Positions 1-9,233 of a stretch of DNA of 64,000 bases are shown here, piece by piece. Numbering within the stretch: the first letter of the stretch is position 1; every line of letters begins with the position of its first letter. The stretch comes from Saprospiraceae bacterium (GTDB taxonomy: Bacteria > Bacteroidota > Bacteroidia > Chitinophagales > Saprospiraceae): the NCBI GenBank assembly GCA_020630775.1, contig JAHDIN010000010.1:1-64000 (forward strand). The letters are read 5' to 3'. Under the pieces are notes generated by a model. It was not told the origin of the DNA. It was given only the letters and a program-made list of their open reading frames with translations, and searched no databases. The position numbers and the translations under genes were made by a program.

Positions 1-2125
1 GGTCTCCTTGAGCACCCTGAGGGCCTTGCTCTCCTTGAAGACCTTGAGCACCTTGAGGACCTTGTTCTCCCTGAGGACCTTGTTGTCCTTGAGGACCTTG
101 GTCTCCTTGAGCACCTTGGATACCTTGAGGGCCTTGATCTCCCTGAGCTCCTTGAATACCCTGAGGACCTTGATCGCCTTGTGGACCTTGAATTCCTTGA
201 GGACCTTGGCAGTCTGCAGAGTTATATACGCCGTCACCATTAGTATCTTCAGCTGGGTCATTTATGCCGTTGCCATTAGTATCCCAACAGCTAACACCAT
301 TAACACCATTTGTTCCATTTAATCCAGCAGGACCTTGGATACCTTGAGGACCTTGATCTCCCTGAGGACCCTGATCACCTTGTGGACCTTGAATACCTTG
401 AGGGCCTTGATCACCTTGAGGACCTTGCTCTCCTTGAGGGCCTTGATTTCCTTGTGGACCTTGGTCTCCTTGAGCACCCTGAGGGCCTTGCTCTCCTTGA
501 AGACCTTGAGCGCCTTGTGGACCTTGCTCCCCTTGAGGACCTTGTTCTCCCTGAGGACCTTGTTGTCCTTGAGGACCTTGGTCACCCTGAGCTCCCTGAA
601 TACCTTGAGGACCTTGTTCTCCTTGAAGACCTTGTTCTCCTTGTTCACCTTGAAGGCCTTGAGCTCCTTGAGGACCAACATCACCTTGCGGACCTTCTGG
701 ACCTTGAGGACCGACATCACCTTGAGGTCCCTGAGGACCTTGAACACCTTGGATACCTGGATTACCTTGAGGGCCTTGAGCGCCAGCAGGGCCTGTTTGA
801 CCCTGAGGACCTTGAGCGCCTTGAGGACCTTGATCACCTTGAGGACCTTGTATACCTTGAGGACCTTGATCTCCAACTGGACCTTGAGGACCTTCAGGAC
901 CTTGTGGACCTGTATTACCTTGAGGACCTTGTTCTCCTTGCGCTCCAGCAGGACCTTGGATTCCTTGAGCTCCTTGAATTCCTTGAGCACCTCTTAATGA
1001 CAATAAGAAGTCAATCTCACTACCAATATTGCCAGCAGCTAACCATATTTCATATGCAGATGCTCCTGTAGCACCGATTGAACCTGTTAAACCTTGAGCA
1101 CCTTGAGCACCTTGTGGGCCTGGTTCACCTTGAGGACCTTGCGGGCCTTGTGCTCCTGTGTTTCCTTGCGGACCAGCAGGTCCTTGAATTCCTTGATCAC
1201 CTTGAGGACCCTGAGGACCTTCTGGACCTTGAGGGCCGGTATCACCTTGAGGACCTTGAGATCCTTGAGGACCTGTATTTCCTTGAGGACCTCTTTCACC
1301 TTGTGCACCTTGTAAACCTTGAGGACCTTGAGGACCTTCTGGACCTTGTGGACCTGGTTCACCCTGCGGGCCTTGAGGACCTTCAGGACCAGTATCGCCT
1401 TGTGGGCCTCTTTCTCCCTGGACACCTTGTAATCCAGCAGGACCCTGTGGGCCTTCAGGACCTTGAGCGCCAGCAGGACCTTGTGGACCTTCTGGGCCTG
1501 CAGCTCCAGTAGCACCTTGAGGACCTCTTTCACCTTGAGGACCTTGGTTTCCAGCTGGACCTTGCGGACCTTCTGGGCCTTGAGGTCCAGTATCACCTTG
1601 AGGACCTTGAGGTCCTGTTGAGCCAGCAGGACCTTGAATACCTTGCACACCTTGTACACCTTGAGCTCCTTGTAAAGAAGCTAAGAAGTCTTGCATTGAT
1701 CCTGTATTAAACATTAACCAAATTTCGTATGCTGAAGCACCAGAGATGAAAGCAATAAAATCTGCTTCAGTACCAGTATTTCCTGCATTTAACCAAGCTT
1801 GATATGCAGACGCACCTTGAATACCAGCAGGGCCTTGCGGACCAGCGGGACCTTGCGCACCAGCAGGACCAGCTACTCCTGGATTTCCTTGTGGACCTCT
1901 TGGACCAACAGCACCCTGAACTCCGGGATCACCCTGAGGACCTTGAGGACCAGCAGGACCTGTAAGACCTTGTGGACCTTGTGCACCAGCAGGACCTGTT
2001 TGCCCTTGAGGACCTTGTGCACCTTGTGCACCTTGTGGACCAGGATTACCCTGAGCACCTTGAGGACCTGCGGGACCTGTAAGACCCTGAGGACCTCTTG
2101 GACCTTGTGGGCCAACAGCTCCTTC
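1..2125 (-). repeat. Gly-X-Y coding tandem repeat (9-bp period)
   Basis: On the minus strand the DNA is a long run of 9-bp units close to CAAGGTCCT or CAAGGAGAT, encoding QGP, QGD, QGE and QGA triplets. Third-base and unit variation is frequent, so the array is diverged rather than freshly duplicated. It produces long but meaningless reading frames of Leu/Lys/Val or Thr/Leu type in the other five frames. Non-collagen inserts break it near 208-306, 991-1074 and 1680-1830. Confidence 0.9.
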
Positions 2126-2611
2126 CAAACAGCTCCATAGTGGGTTAGTTGGTGTTCCTTTATTTACTTGGACACAATCTAGATCGTCATTATAAATAAT
2201 GGCTCCCGTAGCTGGGAAAATCAAAGCATCCCTTTGAGTGCTTGTGAGACCAACTAATAAAGACTGTATACAATGCCATTCTGGAACAGTATCAGTTCCT
2301 TTATTGACCTGTAGACATTCTAAGTCGGTATTATAAATTATAGCTCCTTCGAGTGGGGTAGCTATAGCATCTCTTTGGGCAGTGGTCATTCTTGTCGGAA
2401 CAAAAACTAGACTGTCGCTTTCTAGCTCTAGCAATGATGCGTCATCTATGACGGTAGGATTATCACCATATTTTATGCCCTGAGCATAATAATCTGTAGT
2501 GAATAATCCAACTAATGCTAGGACGGTAAACACCTTTAAAAATATTCTTGTACGAATAGGCACAAATGCATTTTGATTTGCATCTATGCTAGAGAGTAAT
2601 GATTTAACCAT
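1..2611 (-). CDS. Collagen-like secreted repeat protein (C-terminal end outside window)
   Basis: The minus-strand frame starting at ATG 2611 is in phase with the Gly-X-Y frame read at the left edge, so it gives at least 870 codons with no stop noticed. Residues 23-44 look like a signal peptide ending near YYAQG after a long polar N-terminus. Residues about 50-160 hold two copies of a module with the pattern TxxQRDAI..P..GAIIYN..L.C.QVNKGT, ending W.C. From about residue 165 the protein is Gly-X-Y triplets rich in GPQG, GAQG and GPAG. The triplets are interrupted by three GASAYxxWL modules (near 1690-1825 and 991-1074) and one Cys-bounded acidic insert with DTNGNG and DTNGDG motifs (about 208-306). 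Such proteins are expected at the cell surface or in the matrix; the partner is unknown. The C-terminus is missing, so anchoring cannot be judged. Confidence 0.88.
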   Translation of the reverse strand, partial: MVKSLLSSIDANQNAFVPIRTRIFLKVFTVLALVGLFTTDYYAQGIKYGDNPTVIDDASLLELESDSLVFVPTRMTTAQRDAIATPLEGAIIYNTDLECLQVNKGTDTVPEWHCIQSLLVGLTSTQRDALIFPATGAIIYNDDLDCVQVNKGTPTNPLWSCLEGAVGPQGPRGPQGLTGPAGPQGAQGNPGPQGAQGAQGPQGQTGPAGAQGPQGLTGPAGPQGPQGDPGVQGAVGPRGPQGNPGVAGPAGAQGPAGPQGPAGIQGASAYQAWLNAGNTGTEADFIAFISGASAYEIWLMFNTGSMQDFLASLQGAQGVQGVQGIQGPAGSTGPQGPQGDTGPQGPEGPQGPAGNQGPQGERGPQGATGAAGPEGPQGPAGAQGPEGPQGPAGLQGVQGERGPQGDTGPEGPQGPQGEPGPQGPEGPQGPQGLQGAQGERGPQGNTGPQGSQGPQGDTGPQGPEGPQGPQGDQGIQGPAGPQGNTGAQGPQGPQGEPGPQGAQGAQGLTGSIGATGASAYEIWLAAGNIGSEIDFLLSLRGAQGIQGAQGIQGPAGAQGEQGPQGNTGPQGPEGPQGPVGDQGPQGIQGPQGDQGPQGAQGPQGQTGPAGAQGPQGNPGIQGVQGPQGPQGDVGPQGPEGPQGDVGPQGAQGLQGEQGEQGLQGEQGPQGIQGAQGDQGPQGQQGPQGEQGPQGEQGPQGAQGLQGEQGPQGAQGDQGPQGNQGPQGEQGPQGDQGPQGIQGPQGDQGPQGDQGPQGIQGPAGLNGTNGVNGVSCWDTNGNGINDPAEDTNGDGVYNSADCQGPQGIQGPQGDQGPQGIQGAQGDQGPQGIQGAQGDQGPQGQQGPQGEQGPQGAQGLQGEQGPQGAQGD

Positions 2612-2974
2612 TATTTAAAATTGTGCGTCAGTTGAATAAATTAATATTTAATAAATCGTTTAATAACTATTCCTTTTGACCAGAAGGTCTTTTATATCAA
2701 CATAAAATAAGTATGCCCATACCAATCTATTTCCTGAACTTAGGAAAAGTTAGTATAGCACAGCATTACGGTAAACCTTTATATATAAGGAATTGATCAG
2801 CAACTATATATAACAATATACATGTCTACATTTCAGTCTTTGGGAGGTACGCACTAAGTGCGATTACTGGATGACACTTTTATAATAAGGTGGAATATTG
2901 ATCGAGTTCAACATGGTAAAAATAAGTCATTGTGCTTTGATTTTATAATTAACCAATTTTTTTTTGGCTCAGAT
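2612..2974. other. Intergenic region upstream of the collagen-like gene
   Basis: No credible reading frame or RNA gene was seen. The stretch is very A+T-rich. It should hold the promoter of the collagen-like gene (minus strand), but no convincing TAnnTTTG box was found. A short GACC-agaa-GGTC hairpin and a TTCCT/AGGAA inverted repeat are present, but neither is strong enough to call a regulatory site. Confidence 0.5.
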
Positions 2975-4081
2975 CTAATTTTCAATAGACAATTTTGCTT
3001 GTAGCATTATTGAATCCAACTCAGAAGTGACTCGTAACCAGTCATATTTGCGGATTGCAAATGAAAAATCTTCAATTTGGTTATTTTTTACATTATCAAA
3101 ATTTCTAATGTGTTTTATAACTTTTTCTTTTAGATCGTTAAAATTTGAATAGAATAATTGAGGTTGGTTGCTAAAATGTTCAGAATAAACTTTTTTAGTC
3201 GGTAGGATAGGTGTTGTATGACAGTATATGGCTTCTAGAACACTGATCCCAAAATTATCATGATCTGATGTTACCGGCAGGATTGTAGCATCTAACAAGT
3301 TGAAGTAATAATCGACTTTAGAATCAACATATCCGACCTGTCTGATCTTATGCTGAAAACTATCTAAAAGTTTTTTCAATATCGAATCTGCAAAACTTGA
3401 TTTATTTATGCCTGTTATTATCAATTCAAAATCTTCATGTCTTATATGATTGAGAAGGTTGAAAAACAGTAGGGGAGTCTTGTCTGATTCCCATCTATGG
3501 TTCCATAATATTATTGGTTTGCTAATCTGGCGTTTGCTTTTTATGTAAACGCTTCTTGCATTATCAATCTCTTTTAAATTTAAGCCAACGGGGATAACTT
3601 TAAAGTTTTCGCATAATCTATCAACAGTATTCTGACTTATTTTTGAAAATTTAGTAATTCTAAGAAATGCATTTATGAATTGATCTTTATGATAATGCGA
3701 GTTGAATATAACTTTATCAGCTACTAAACATGATTGTAAGTTTCGTGCACCAAAATGATCGATTTCATTTTGGGTATAATTCTTTTGGTTTGGATATGTC
3801 AATTGATTCTCGTGCATGTAAAGCGCAATTGGTGCATTAACCTTCAACTGCGCTTTTAAATCTGATACATCTGTAAGATCAGTTGTTAATATCAGATCTG
3901 GAACACGATCATGGCCATTAATTAATTCTGCGAAATGGTTTGCTGAATTAATCAATCTGTTTTTCCATTTCTGTGCAGGTAATTTGAATAATATGTATTC
4001 GTGTGTCGAATGCGTTATTAGATTATCAATCCAATATTTATGTGATCCTCCATAATATGCTATTAATGCAAATATCAGCAT
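2975..4081 (-). CDS. tRNA-queuosine alpha-mannosyltransferase-like glycosyltransferase (GTDC1/DUF3524 family)
   Basis: This 368-residue protein matches the pattern of the GTDC1/QTMAN family: an N-terminal YYGGSHKYWIDNL motif (residues 9-21), LPAQKWKNR, a central YMHENQLTYP motif, and SCLVADKVIFNS. The C-terminal half has the GT-B layout of GT4 enzymes, with a TSDHDNFGISVLEAIY motif matching the donor-binding E-x7-E-like region. In animals the family adds mannose to queuosine at the wobble position of tRNA-Asp. The bacterial substrate is not established, so the function here is inferred from family only. It is a stand-alone gene with no queuosine biosynthesis gene next to it. The start at ATG 4081 leads directly into the conserved N-terminus. 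Confidence 0.82.
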   Translation of the reverse strand: MLIFALIAYYGGSHKYWIDNLITHSTHEYILFKLPAQKWKNRLINSANHFAELINGHDRVPDLILTTDLTDVSDLKAQLKVNAPIALYMHENQLTYPNQKNYTQNEIDHFGARNLQSCLVADKVIFNSHYHKDQFINAFLRITKFSKISQNTVDRLCENFKVIPVGLNLKEIDNARSVYIKSKRQISKPIILWNHRWESDKTPLLFFNLLNHIRHEDFELIITGINKSSFADSILKKLLDSFQHKIRQVGYVDSKVDYYFNLLDATILPVTSDHDNFGISVLEAIYCHTTPILPTKKVYSEHFSNQPQLFYSNFNDLKEKVIKHIRNFDNVKNNQIEDFSFAIRKYDWLRVTSELDSIMLQAKLSIEN

Positions 4082-4501
4082 GTCTATGAGAGGTTATGTG
4101 GTTTACTGATTATGATGAAGCGCTTTGTTTAAATCAAAACTAACACAATTCAATTATGAAGTATAGAATTAATTCTTGTTGTACAAAGCGTCATCAAGCT
4201 TGAAAAGGAGGACCTGAAAGAAAAAGTCTATTTAACATAATATAAATTATAGGCAGAAAGAGACTTTGGATCTAAAATGTGGTTTGATACTGAATTGTGC
4301 TTTGAACTTGTTATGTGTTAGGAATAAATCAAACAAGTGTGTAAGGGAATACTTTCAAATAGGTATAAAAAAAACTAGTGTCAGCAAAACCGACACTAGC
4401 CAATCATTATAGAACAACTTCCATTAGAATCATAAAATTAAAGGATTCTAGTTTATATATCAATATATAATCAAAATAATCCATGAACCACTGTAAATCT
4501 G
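4082..4501. other. Intergenic region between glycosyltransferase and unknown gene
   Basis: No gene was recognised. A TAGTTTTG box on the minus strand (4135-4142) fits the TAnnTTTG consensus and lies about 55 bases before the glycosyltransferase start, but a matching -33 TTG at the right spacing is not clear. The terminator of the upstream minus-strand gene lies at 4367-4399. Confidence 0.45.
4367..4399 (-). terminator. Rho-independent terminator
   Basis: An 8-bp perfect stem (CTAGTGTC at 4375-4382, GACACTAG at 4392-4399) with a 9-nt loop is followed on the minus strand by eight T residues (4374-4367). It lies about 100 bases past the stop of the minus-strand gene ending at 4502 and probably ends that transcript. 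Confidence 0.8.
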
Positions 4502-5272
4502 TTATAAACGAGAATATAATTTGGAATTCGACTTTTTAAGCCGCTTTTTTTTGATTTTAATCAATTGTTTTTCCATGAGTTTAGTTGTTTGCTTATGTCT
4601 TTTTAAGGTCCACTTTCTTATTTTTTGCTCATAAGCGTTTTTAGAATGTTTAAATTTTCGTTCTGATTTCTTAAGTATATTATCTAGGTGATATTTAAAA
4701 GCTTTTTCTGTATGCTTTAATCCATGCTCAAATATCATTATGTTAAATAAGTTGCCATTAATCGTTAATTGATCCTCGAAAACATCTTCAATATCGTCAT
4801 TCATTTCAGTAATTAAATCGTAATATCTCCAAGACGCTACGTCTATTTTTGATCTAAGGATATCATTGTAAATGTTGATGATCTCTCTCATTAATCTTAC
4901 ATCACAAGACTTGTAATAATAGTAATATTCAAAACTTAATCTTGTTGGTAATTTATTCTCTCTTAGTTGCGATTCATGTAATTGATATTTTTGAATGTGT
5001 TTGACGAGAATTGATATTTCGGATTGGGTAAAATCAAGTTTATTGAGCTGACTGTAAATTTTACTCCAATAATGGTCTAATTTATCAGATTTAAGCTTCC
5101 AATTAGATTCTAAATATCTGTCTAAATCATATATAGCCACTTGCAGATCAATGAGTTTGCGATGCATCCACTTTTTGTCTTTTTTGACAAAGTGATTCAA
5201 TAGAAACGGCAGCTTTCTATATTCAAATAATTCATTAATCTTCTTTAATTCCTTAGTCTTCATAGTCGTCAC
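4502..5272 (-). CDS. Hypothetical protein with basic C-terminal tail
   Basis: I do not recognise this 256-residue protein. It has no signal peptide or membrane segment, so it is probably cytoplasmic. It is rich in Lys, Leu, Tyr and Ile, is predicted mostly helical, and has a run of five Tyr at residues 116-120. The last 50 residues are very basic (repeated KK, KR and RK), which suggests nucleic-acid or anionic-membrane binding; this is inference only. It lies 49 bases downstream of the coiled-coil gene on the same strand, probably in one transcript, and a strong terminator follows. Confidence 0.75.
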   Translation of the reverse strand: MTTMKTKELKKINELFEYRKLPFLLNHFVKKDKKWMHRKLIDLQVAIYDLDRYLESNWKLKSDKLDHYWSKIYSQLNKLDFTQSEISILVKHIQKYQLHESQLRENKLPTRLSFEYYYYYKSCDVRLMREIINIYNDILRSKIDVASWRYYDLITEMNDDIEDVFEDQLTINGNLFNIMIFEHGLKHTEKAFKYHLDNILKKSERKFKHSKNAYEQKIRKWTLKRHKQTTKLMEKQLIKIKKKRLKKSNSKLYSRL

Positions 5273-5321
5273 AATTTTTAGAAAGACGAAATTATAATTT
5301 TAGAGATGTAAGGTCAGATAT

Positions 5322-6266
5322 TTAACTCAAAAGAAATTGTTCTCTTTTGTCATCTAAGCTTTTTAATTTCTTTTCGGTATCGGATAACTCCTTCTTTAGA
5401 CTCAAAACAATCCTGTTTACAGAAGCCATATTGCTATCAACATTCGTTAAAGAATTTTTTATTTTCTGTTGAATAATCCAATCTGAAATAAGGTTGTCAA
5501 AGAAAAAGTCAGTAGCGTTATTAAACTTTAGCTTGTTTAAATTAAAGTGAATATTGTTGTCACCTAAGTCTTTCAACTCTCTTGTGAAAATATTTAATTG
5601 GTGTTGAGCCCTGGTCATAAAGCTAAATGCACTGTCAATAGCTTGTCGTTTATAATATTGTTGTCGCCTTCTATCGTAATTTTCCCATCTCCCCCATCCT
5701 CCTGCCTGTCTAAGACTTTGAATGACTTTTTTTAAAATTGCCAATGCTTTTTCACCTTCATCTATTGCTTCAATTAACTCTTTTCTGATTAAGATATTTA
5801 CATCTGTCTGATGTAATATTTCTTTGAATTCATTTCTAATGATATCATCTCCAGTAGTTAGTATTTCATTTTCTCTATCTTTCTTGAGTGCAGCGAGTTT
5901 AGCTTCTAAGTTGGGTAATTGTCTTAGTTTTTTATTTAGAACGTCTTTTTCATATTCCATTAACTCAATGCGTTCTTTTAGTTCTTTATACTTCAGAGAA
6001 GCCTCCAAGTATTCTTGACGCTCAATTTCCATTTGTTCTTCCTTGTTACCTAAGGTCTTGTAGAACAAAGATTTTAAACCAAATTTTTCAAGTTTATTGA
6101 TATCATTTAACTCCTTGTCAAGATTCTTATCAAGAGCTTTTAATTTTTCAAATGCACTTTTCAAGTTTATATTGATTTCATTCACATGAGATTCGATATT
6201 CTTTATTGACTCGAATTCTTCTATTGTGGCTTTGATCTCTTTTTGAATTGCAGAAATCTTGTTCAT
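5322..6266 (-). CDS. Hypothetical coiled-coil protein
   Basis: This 314-residue protein has no signal peptide. Residues about 1-175 are heptad-like helix rich in Lys, Glu and Leu, suggesting a long coiled coil. A conserved-looking segment follows (AGGWGRWENYDRR, residues 188-200, then RQAIDSAF and an LxxFxRELKDL stretch) and recalls a motif seen in uncharacterised coiled-coil proteins of several phyla; that resemblance is from memory. A second helical stretch runs to the C-terminus. It probably leads an operon with the basic-tail protein downstream. It is transcribed divergently from the LEA-like gene, with a shared 95-base intergenic region. Confidence 0.75.
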   Translation of the reverse strand: MNKISAIQKEIKATIEEFESIKNIESHVNEININLKSAFEKLKALDKNLDKELNDINKLEKFGLKSLFYKTLGNKEEQMEIERQEYLEASLKYKELKERIELMEYEKDVLNKKLRQLPNLEAKLAALKKDRENEILTTGDDIIRNEFKEILHQTDVNILIRKELIEAIDEGEKALAILKKVIQSLRQAGGWGRWENYDRRRQQYYKRQAIDSAFSFMTRAQHQLNIFTRELKDLGDNNIHFNLNKLKFNNATDFFFDNLISDWIIQQKIKNSLTNVDSNMASVNRIVLSLKKELSDTEKKLKSLDDKREQFLLS

Positions 6267-6361
6267 TATTATATGTTGATTCTAAAGCTTTGGAAATTAT
6301 CATAAAAATCAATAATATGTAAAAATTCAATTAGTTTTATAGTAAACATAAATTTTAGACA

Positions 6362-7216
6362 ATGGGAATTCTTAAAGACTTAAAAAATATATTCTTTGGA
6401 GCAAGTTCTGTAACCAAGCATGCTGCAGAAAAAGCTTCAGATTTTATCAAAGAAGAAGGTGGTGAGATGTTAGATAAGGCAAAAGACATGGCCACCAATG
6501 TTGGTGAGACTGTTTTAGACAAAGCAGATGCCTTAAAAGATACTGTAATGGAAAAAGGCGGAGAAATGCTTAATCAGTCGGGGGATATGGTTGAAGGTGC
6601 AGGTGGAGGGATTTTAGGAAAGGCTAATGAATTGAAAGACAGTGTCACAGATATTGGAGGCAATATATTAGATAAAACCTCTGACAAGATTTCTGAAATT
6701 GGTCAAACCTTATCTGAAAGCGAATCAGTCAATAAGCTAAAAGATTTTACTGAGGATGTAGGCGGAAAGGTGATGGAGACAGGAGGAGAATTGCTTGATA
6801 AGGGCAAGGACTTAAGTGAAAATGTAGGAGAGAAAGTGCTTGAAGCAAAAGATAAATTAATGGAACGTGCTCATGAAGCTAAAGAACAATTAGGAGAAAA
6901 GCTTAATGAAACAATGGATAAAGCTGATGCATGGGCTGAAGCAGAAAAAGCAAAACCTAAAAAAGAATTTGCTGATGATACTTTAGATGCTAGTGGATCG
7001 TTACTAGAAGGAACCGATGATTTTTTCAGCAAAGCTGACAAATTCGCATCAGGAGAGTATGGTGCCTTCTCAGAAGGAAAAATAACCATATCTGACGCAG
7101 AAAGTATCGACAAACCGAAGTTCGAGGATCAAAAACCTGCCACTGGTTTTACAGATTTGGATGGTGATGGCAACGAAATTATTGATGACGCCATCATTGA
7201 AGATCCAGAATCTTGA
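6362..7216 (+). CDS. LEA-like amphipathic helical repeat protein
   Basis: This 284-residue protein lacks a signal peptide and has no Cys. Residues 15-195 consist of imperfect repeats around GGEMLDKAKDL, GETVLDKADALKD and GGNILDKTSD. The mix of Lys, Asp, Glu, Ala and Gly gives amphipathic helices like those of late-embryogenesis-abundant or apolipoprotein-like proteins. Family members protect proteins or membranes under drying, cold or salt stress; that role is inferred here. The C-terminus is acidic and contains DLDGDGNEIID, which resembles a Ca-binding loop. The gene is divergent from the coiled-coil operon and lies 53 bases before the sigma factor gene, so it may belong to that stress regulon. 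Confidence 0.75.
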   Translation: MGILKDLKNIFFGASSVTKHAAEKASDFIKEEGGEMLDKAKDMATNVGETVLDKADALKDTVMEKGGEMLNQSGDMVEGAGGGILGKANELKDSVTDIGGNILDKTSDKISEIGQTLSESESVNKLKDFTEDVGGKVMETGGELLDKGKDLSENVGEKVLEAKDKLMERAHEAKEQLGEKLNETMDKADAWAEAEKAKPKKEFADDTLDASGSLLEGTDDFFSKADKFASGEYGAFSEGKITISDAESIDKPKFEDQKPATGFTDLDGDGNEIIDDAIIEDPES

Positions 7217-7269
7217 TATTCAGGCAGCATTTTCATATATTAAAGTATCATAGATTATAGATTCACTTT

Positions 7270-7830
7270 ATGTCCCCTTTAAGGTTAAATAATATAACAG
7301 AAAAAGACCTATTAGCCCTTTGTATGGAGGGGGATGCACATTCTTGCAAACAACTTTTTGATACATATTCTGGTAAAATGATGGGTATGTGCTATCGTTT
7401 TGCTCGAGACCGTAATGAAGCAGAAGATATGCTTCAAGAAGGCTTTGTTAGAATATTTAAAAAGTTGCATTTGTATAGTGGGCAAGGATCATTAGAATCT
7501 TGGATGCGAAGAGTTATCATTAATACGGCTATAAAGTATAAGCATAAACATGTAACTCGACATTCATATAATGAAATTGAAAATGTTCATGCATTAGATA
7601 CCACACCAAGTGTTATTGATGAGATTTCCAAAGAAGAGATTTTGAAGTTAGTTCAATCACTTCCTGATGGCTATAGAATTGTTTTCAACCTATATGTTGT
7701 TGAAGGCTACAGTCATAAAGAAATTGCAGATAAATTATCTATAGGTGAAAGCACATCAAGATCACAATTGGTAAAAGCAAGAAACATGCTTAGAACAAAA
7801 TTACTGGACTTAAGAAAATTGGCAGGTTGA
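7270..7830 (+). CDS. RNA polymerase ECF-type sigma factor
   Basis: A 186-residue sigma-70-family protein of extracytoplasmic-function size. Region 2 is seen at residues 24-80 (FDTYSGKMMGMCYRFARDRNEAEDMLQEGFVRIFKKL). Region 4 is at about 125-175 (LPDGYRIVFNLYVVEGYSHKEIADKLSIGESTSRSQL), a helix-turn-helix that binds the -35 element. It directs polymerase to a small set of promoters when released from an inhibitor. Its stop overlaps the start of the next gene (TTGA at 7827-7830), so the two are translationally coupled, and the downstream membrane protein is the natural candidate regulator. Confidence 0.93.
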   Translation: MSPLRLNNITEKDLLALCMEGDAHSCKQLFDTYSGKMMGMCYRFARDRNEAEDMLQEGFVRIFKKLHLYSGQGSLESWMRRVIINTAIKYKHKHVTRHSYNEIENVHALDTTPSVIDEISKEEILKLVQSLPDGYRIVFNLYVVEGYSHKEIADKLSIGESTSRSQLVKARNMLRTKLLDLRKLAG

Positions 7831-9197
7831 AAAATTTTGACAGAAGGATACAAGAATTGTTGCAGGATGCGGAGATGCCTGTATCTGATAATATATGGGA
7901 GAAGATCGAACAAAGAATCGATACTAAACCTGAGAAACCTAAATATTGGATGCTATTTATGTTACTAAGTATAGCATTGCCTTCAGCGTACTTAGCTTAT
8001 CAGTCATTGAATGTTGATGGAGTAAAAATAGGAGCAGACTCCCCTATTGTGAACCTAGCAGAGCTCGGGAAGAGTGATTCGAACGCAGTTTCTACTTACC
8101 CAAAGTCTGATTTGATACTTTCTACAAACAACGAGTCTACTGTTGCTATTGCTGAACAAAATATTTCTTTAAATACTAATGCTCCATCAAGCGTCACACT
8201 TAACAAAAGCAATCTTAATACTTATAATTCATCAGAAATAGCTGTTGCGAGTTCATCTCAAACACTCTTAACAAAGGAATTGGACGAGTTTATAACTGAA
8301 GAAAACATATATGATGAACCATATGGTTTAAATTCCGTGTTGGTAAAATGGGGTCGAATCGAGCCTCTAGCCGTTATTAAAAGAACTTCTATTGCATACT
8401 TTGATAATGGACTAGAAGAAAAAGACCCAAGTTTATTTGATGGGTTGTTTAGCGCTAAGCCTAAATGTCCAAAATTCAAAAACAACATCAAAGGCATCTA
8501 TGCATGGATAGATTATACTTCTGCTATTCCTTTTCAGAATTTAAGTGTAGCTAACTCAGAGTACAAGGAATACGTTAACCAACGTACAGCTACTGAAACT
8601 CCTATGTATTCATTCCATACAGGTTTAGGATTGGGTTATGTGTCGCCAAGCGGTTTTTTGGTGGAGGCTGGATTAGTGTATGATCAAATCAATGTAAAGT
8701 TTTCTTATAACATTCCTACTGTTGAAGTATCTACAGAAACTTTTGAAATATTTGATGAAGCAGGGAATTTAATCGATTGGGAAGAATCTACTGTTTCTAG
8801 ACCTGGCTTCTATGAAATAAAACACCGAAATAAATTTGAACAGTTTGACATTCCTTTACTGATAGGATATGAAATGCCGATCAACCCTAAATTCAGAATG
8901 AGTGTTAAAGGGGGTGTCAATATGAATATCACGTCTTCAAATCAAGGAAGAGTATTGACTACTAATAATGGAGATTTGACATATGGCAGTGATTCTGATC
9001 ATCAGCTTTATAAAACTAAATTTGGATTAGGCTATTTAGGTAGCGTCAATTTATTAACAAGTATAAATGATAGATTAAGCCTTAGTGCTGGTCTCAACAT
9101 AAAGTATTACAACAATATAAATGCTGACGACAACGTCGTATATCATTCTATTTCAAAAGTTGGATTATCTACTGGAGTTCAATATCGTATTTTATAA
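7827..9197 (+). CDS. Membrane-anchored protein with C-terminal outer-membrane beta-barrel-like domain
   Basis: This 456-residue protein starts at TTG 7827, overlapping the sigma factor stop. Residues 1-38 are cytoplasmic-like with a DNIWEKIEQRI segment typical of Bacteroidota anti-sigma-like proteins. A single membrane helix spans about 40-59. A Ser/Asn-rich linker follows to about 215. The rest has alternating strands with GxGYVSPSGFLVEAGLVY and IPLLIGYEM motifs, resembling PorT/OmpA-type barrel domains. The family is common directly after ECF sigma genes in Bacteroidota, and an anti-sigma role is inferred. How one chain could serve both membranes is unclear, and the barrel-like part may be periplasmic. 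Confidence 0.8.
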   Translation: MKNFDRRIQELLQDAEMPVSDNIWEKIEQRIDTKPEKPKYWMLFMLLSIALPSAYLAYQSLNVDGVKIGADSPIVNLAELGKSDSNAVSTYPKSDLILSTNNESTVAIAEQNISLNTNAPSSVTLNKSNLNTYNSSEIAVASSSQTLLTKELDEFITEENIYDEPYGLNSVLVKWGRIEPLAVIKRTSIAYFDNGLEEKDPSLFDGLFSAKPKCPKFKNNIKGIYAWIDYTSAIPFQNLSVANSEYKEYVNQRTATETPMYSFHTGLGLGYVSPSGFLVEAGLVYDQINVKFSYNIPTVEVSTETFEIFDEAGNLIDWEESTVSRPGFYEIKHRNKFEQFDIPLLIGYEMPINPKFRMSVKGGVNMNITSSNQGRVLTTNNGDLTYGSDSDHQLYKTKFGLGYLGSVNLLTSINDRLSLSAGLNIKYYNNINADDNVVYHSISKVGLSTGVQYRIL

Positions 9198-9233
9198 ATC
9201 ACCACGAAACGGAAGTATAAGTATACCTAAAAG

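Noticed and set aside
8-2140. Six long frames on both strands rich in Leu/Thr or Lys/Val inside the collagen region
   Set aside because: They are out-of-frame readings of the Gly-X-Y codon repeat, with absurd composition; only the minus frame giving QGP triplets with the inserts makes sense.
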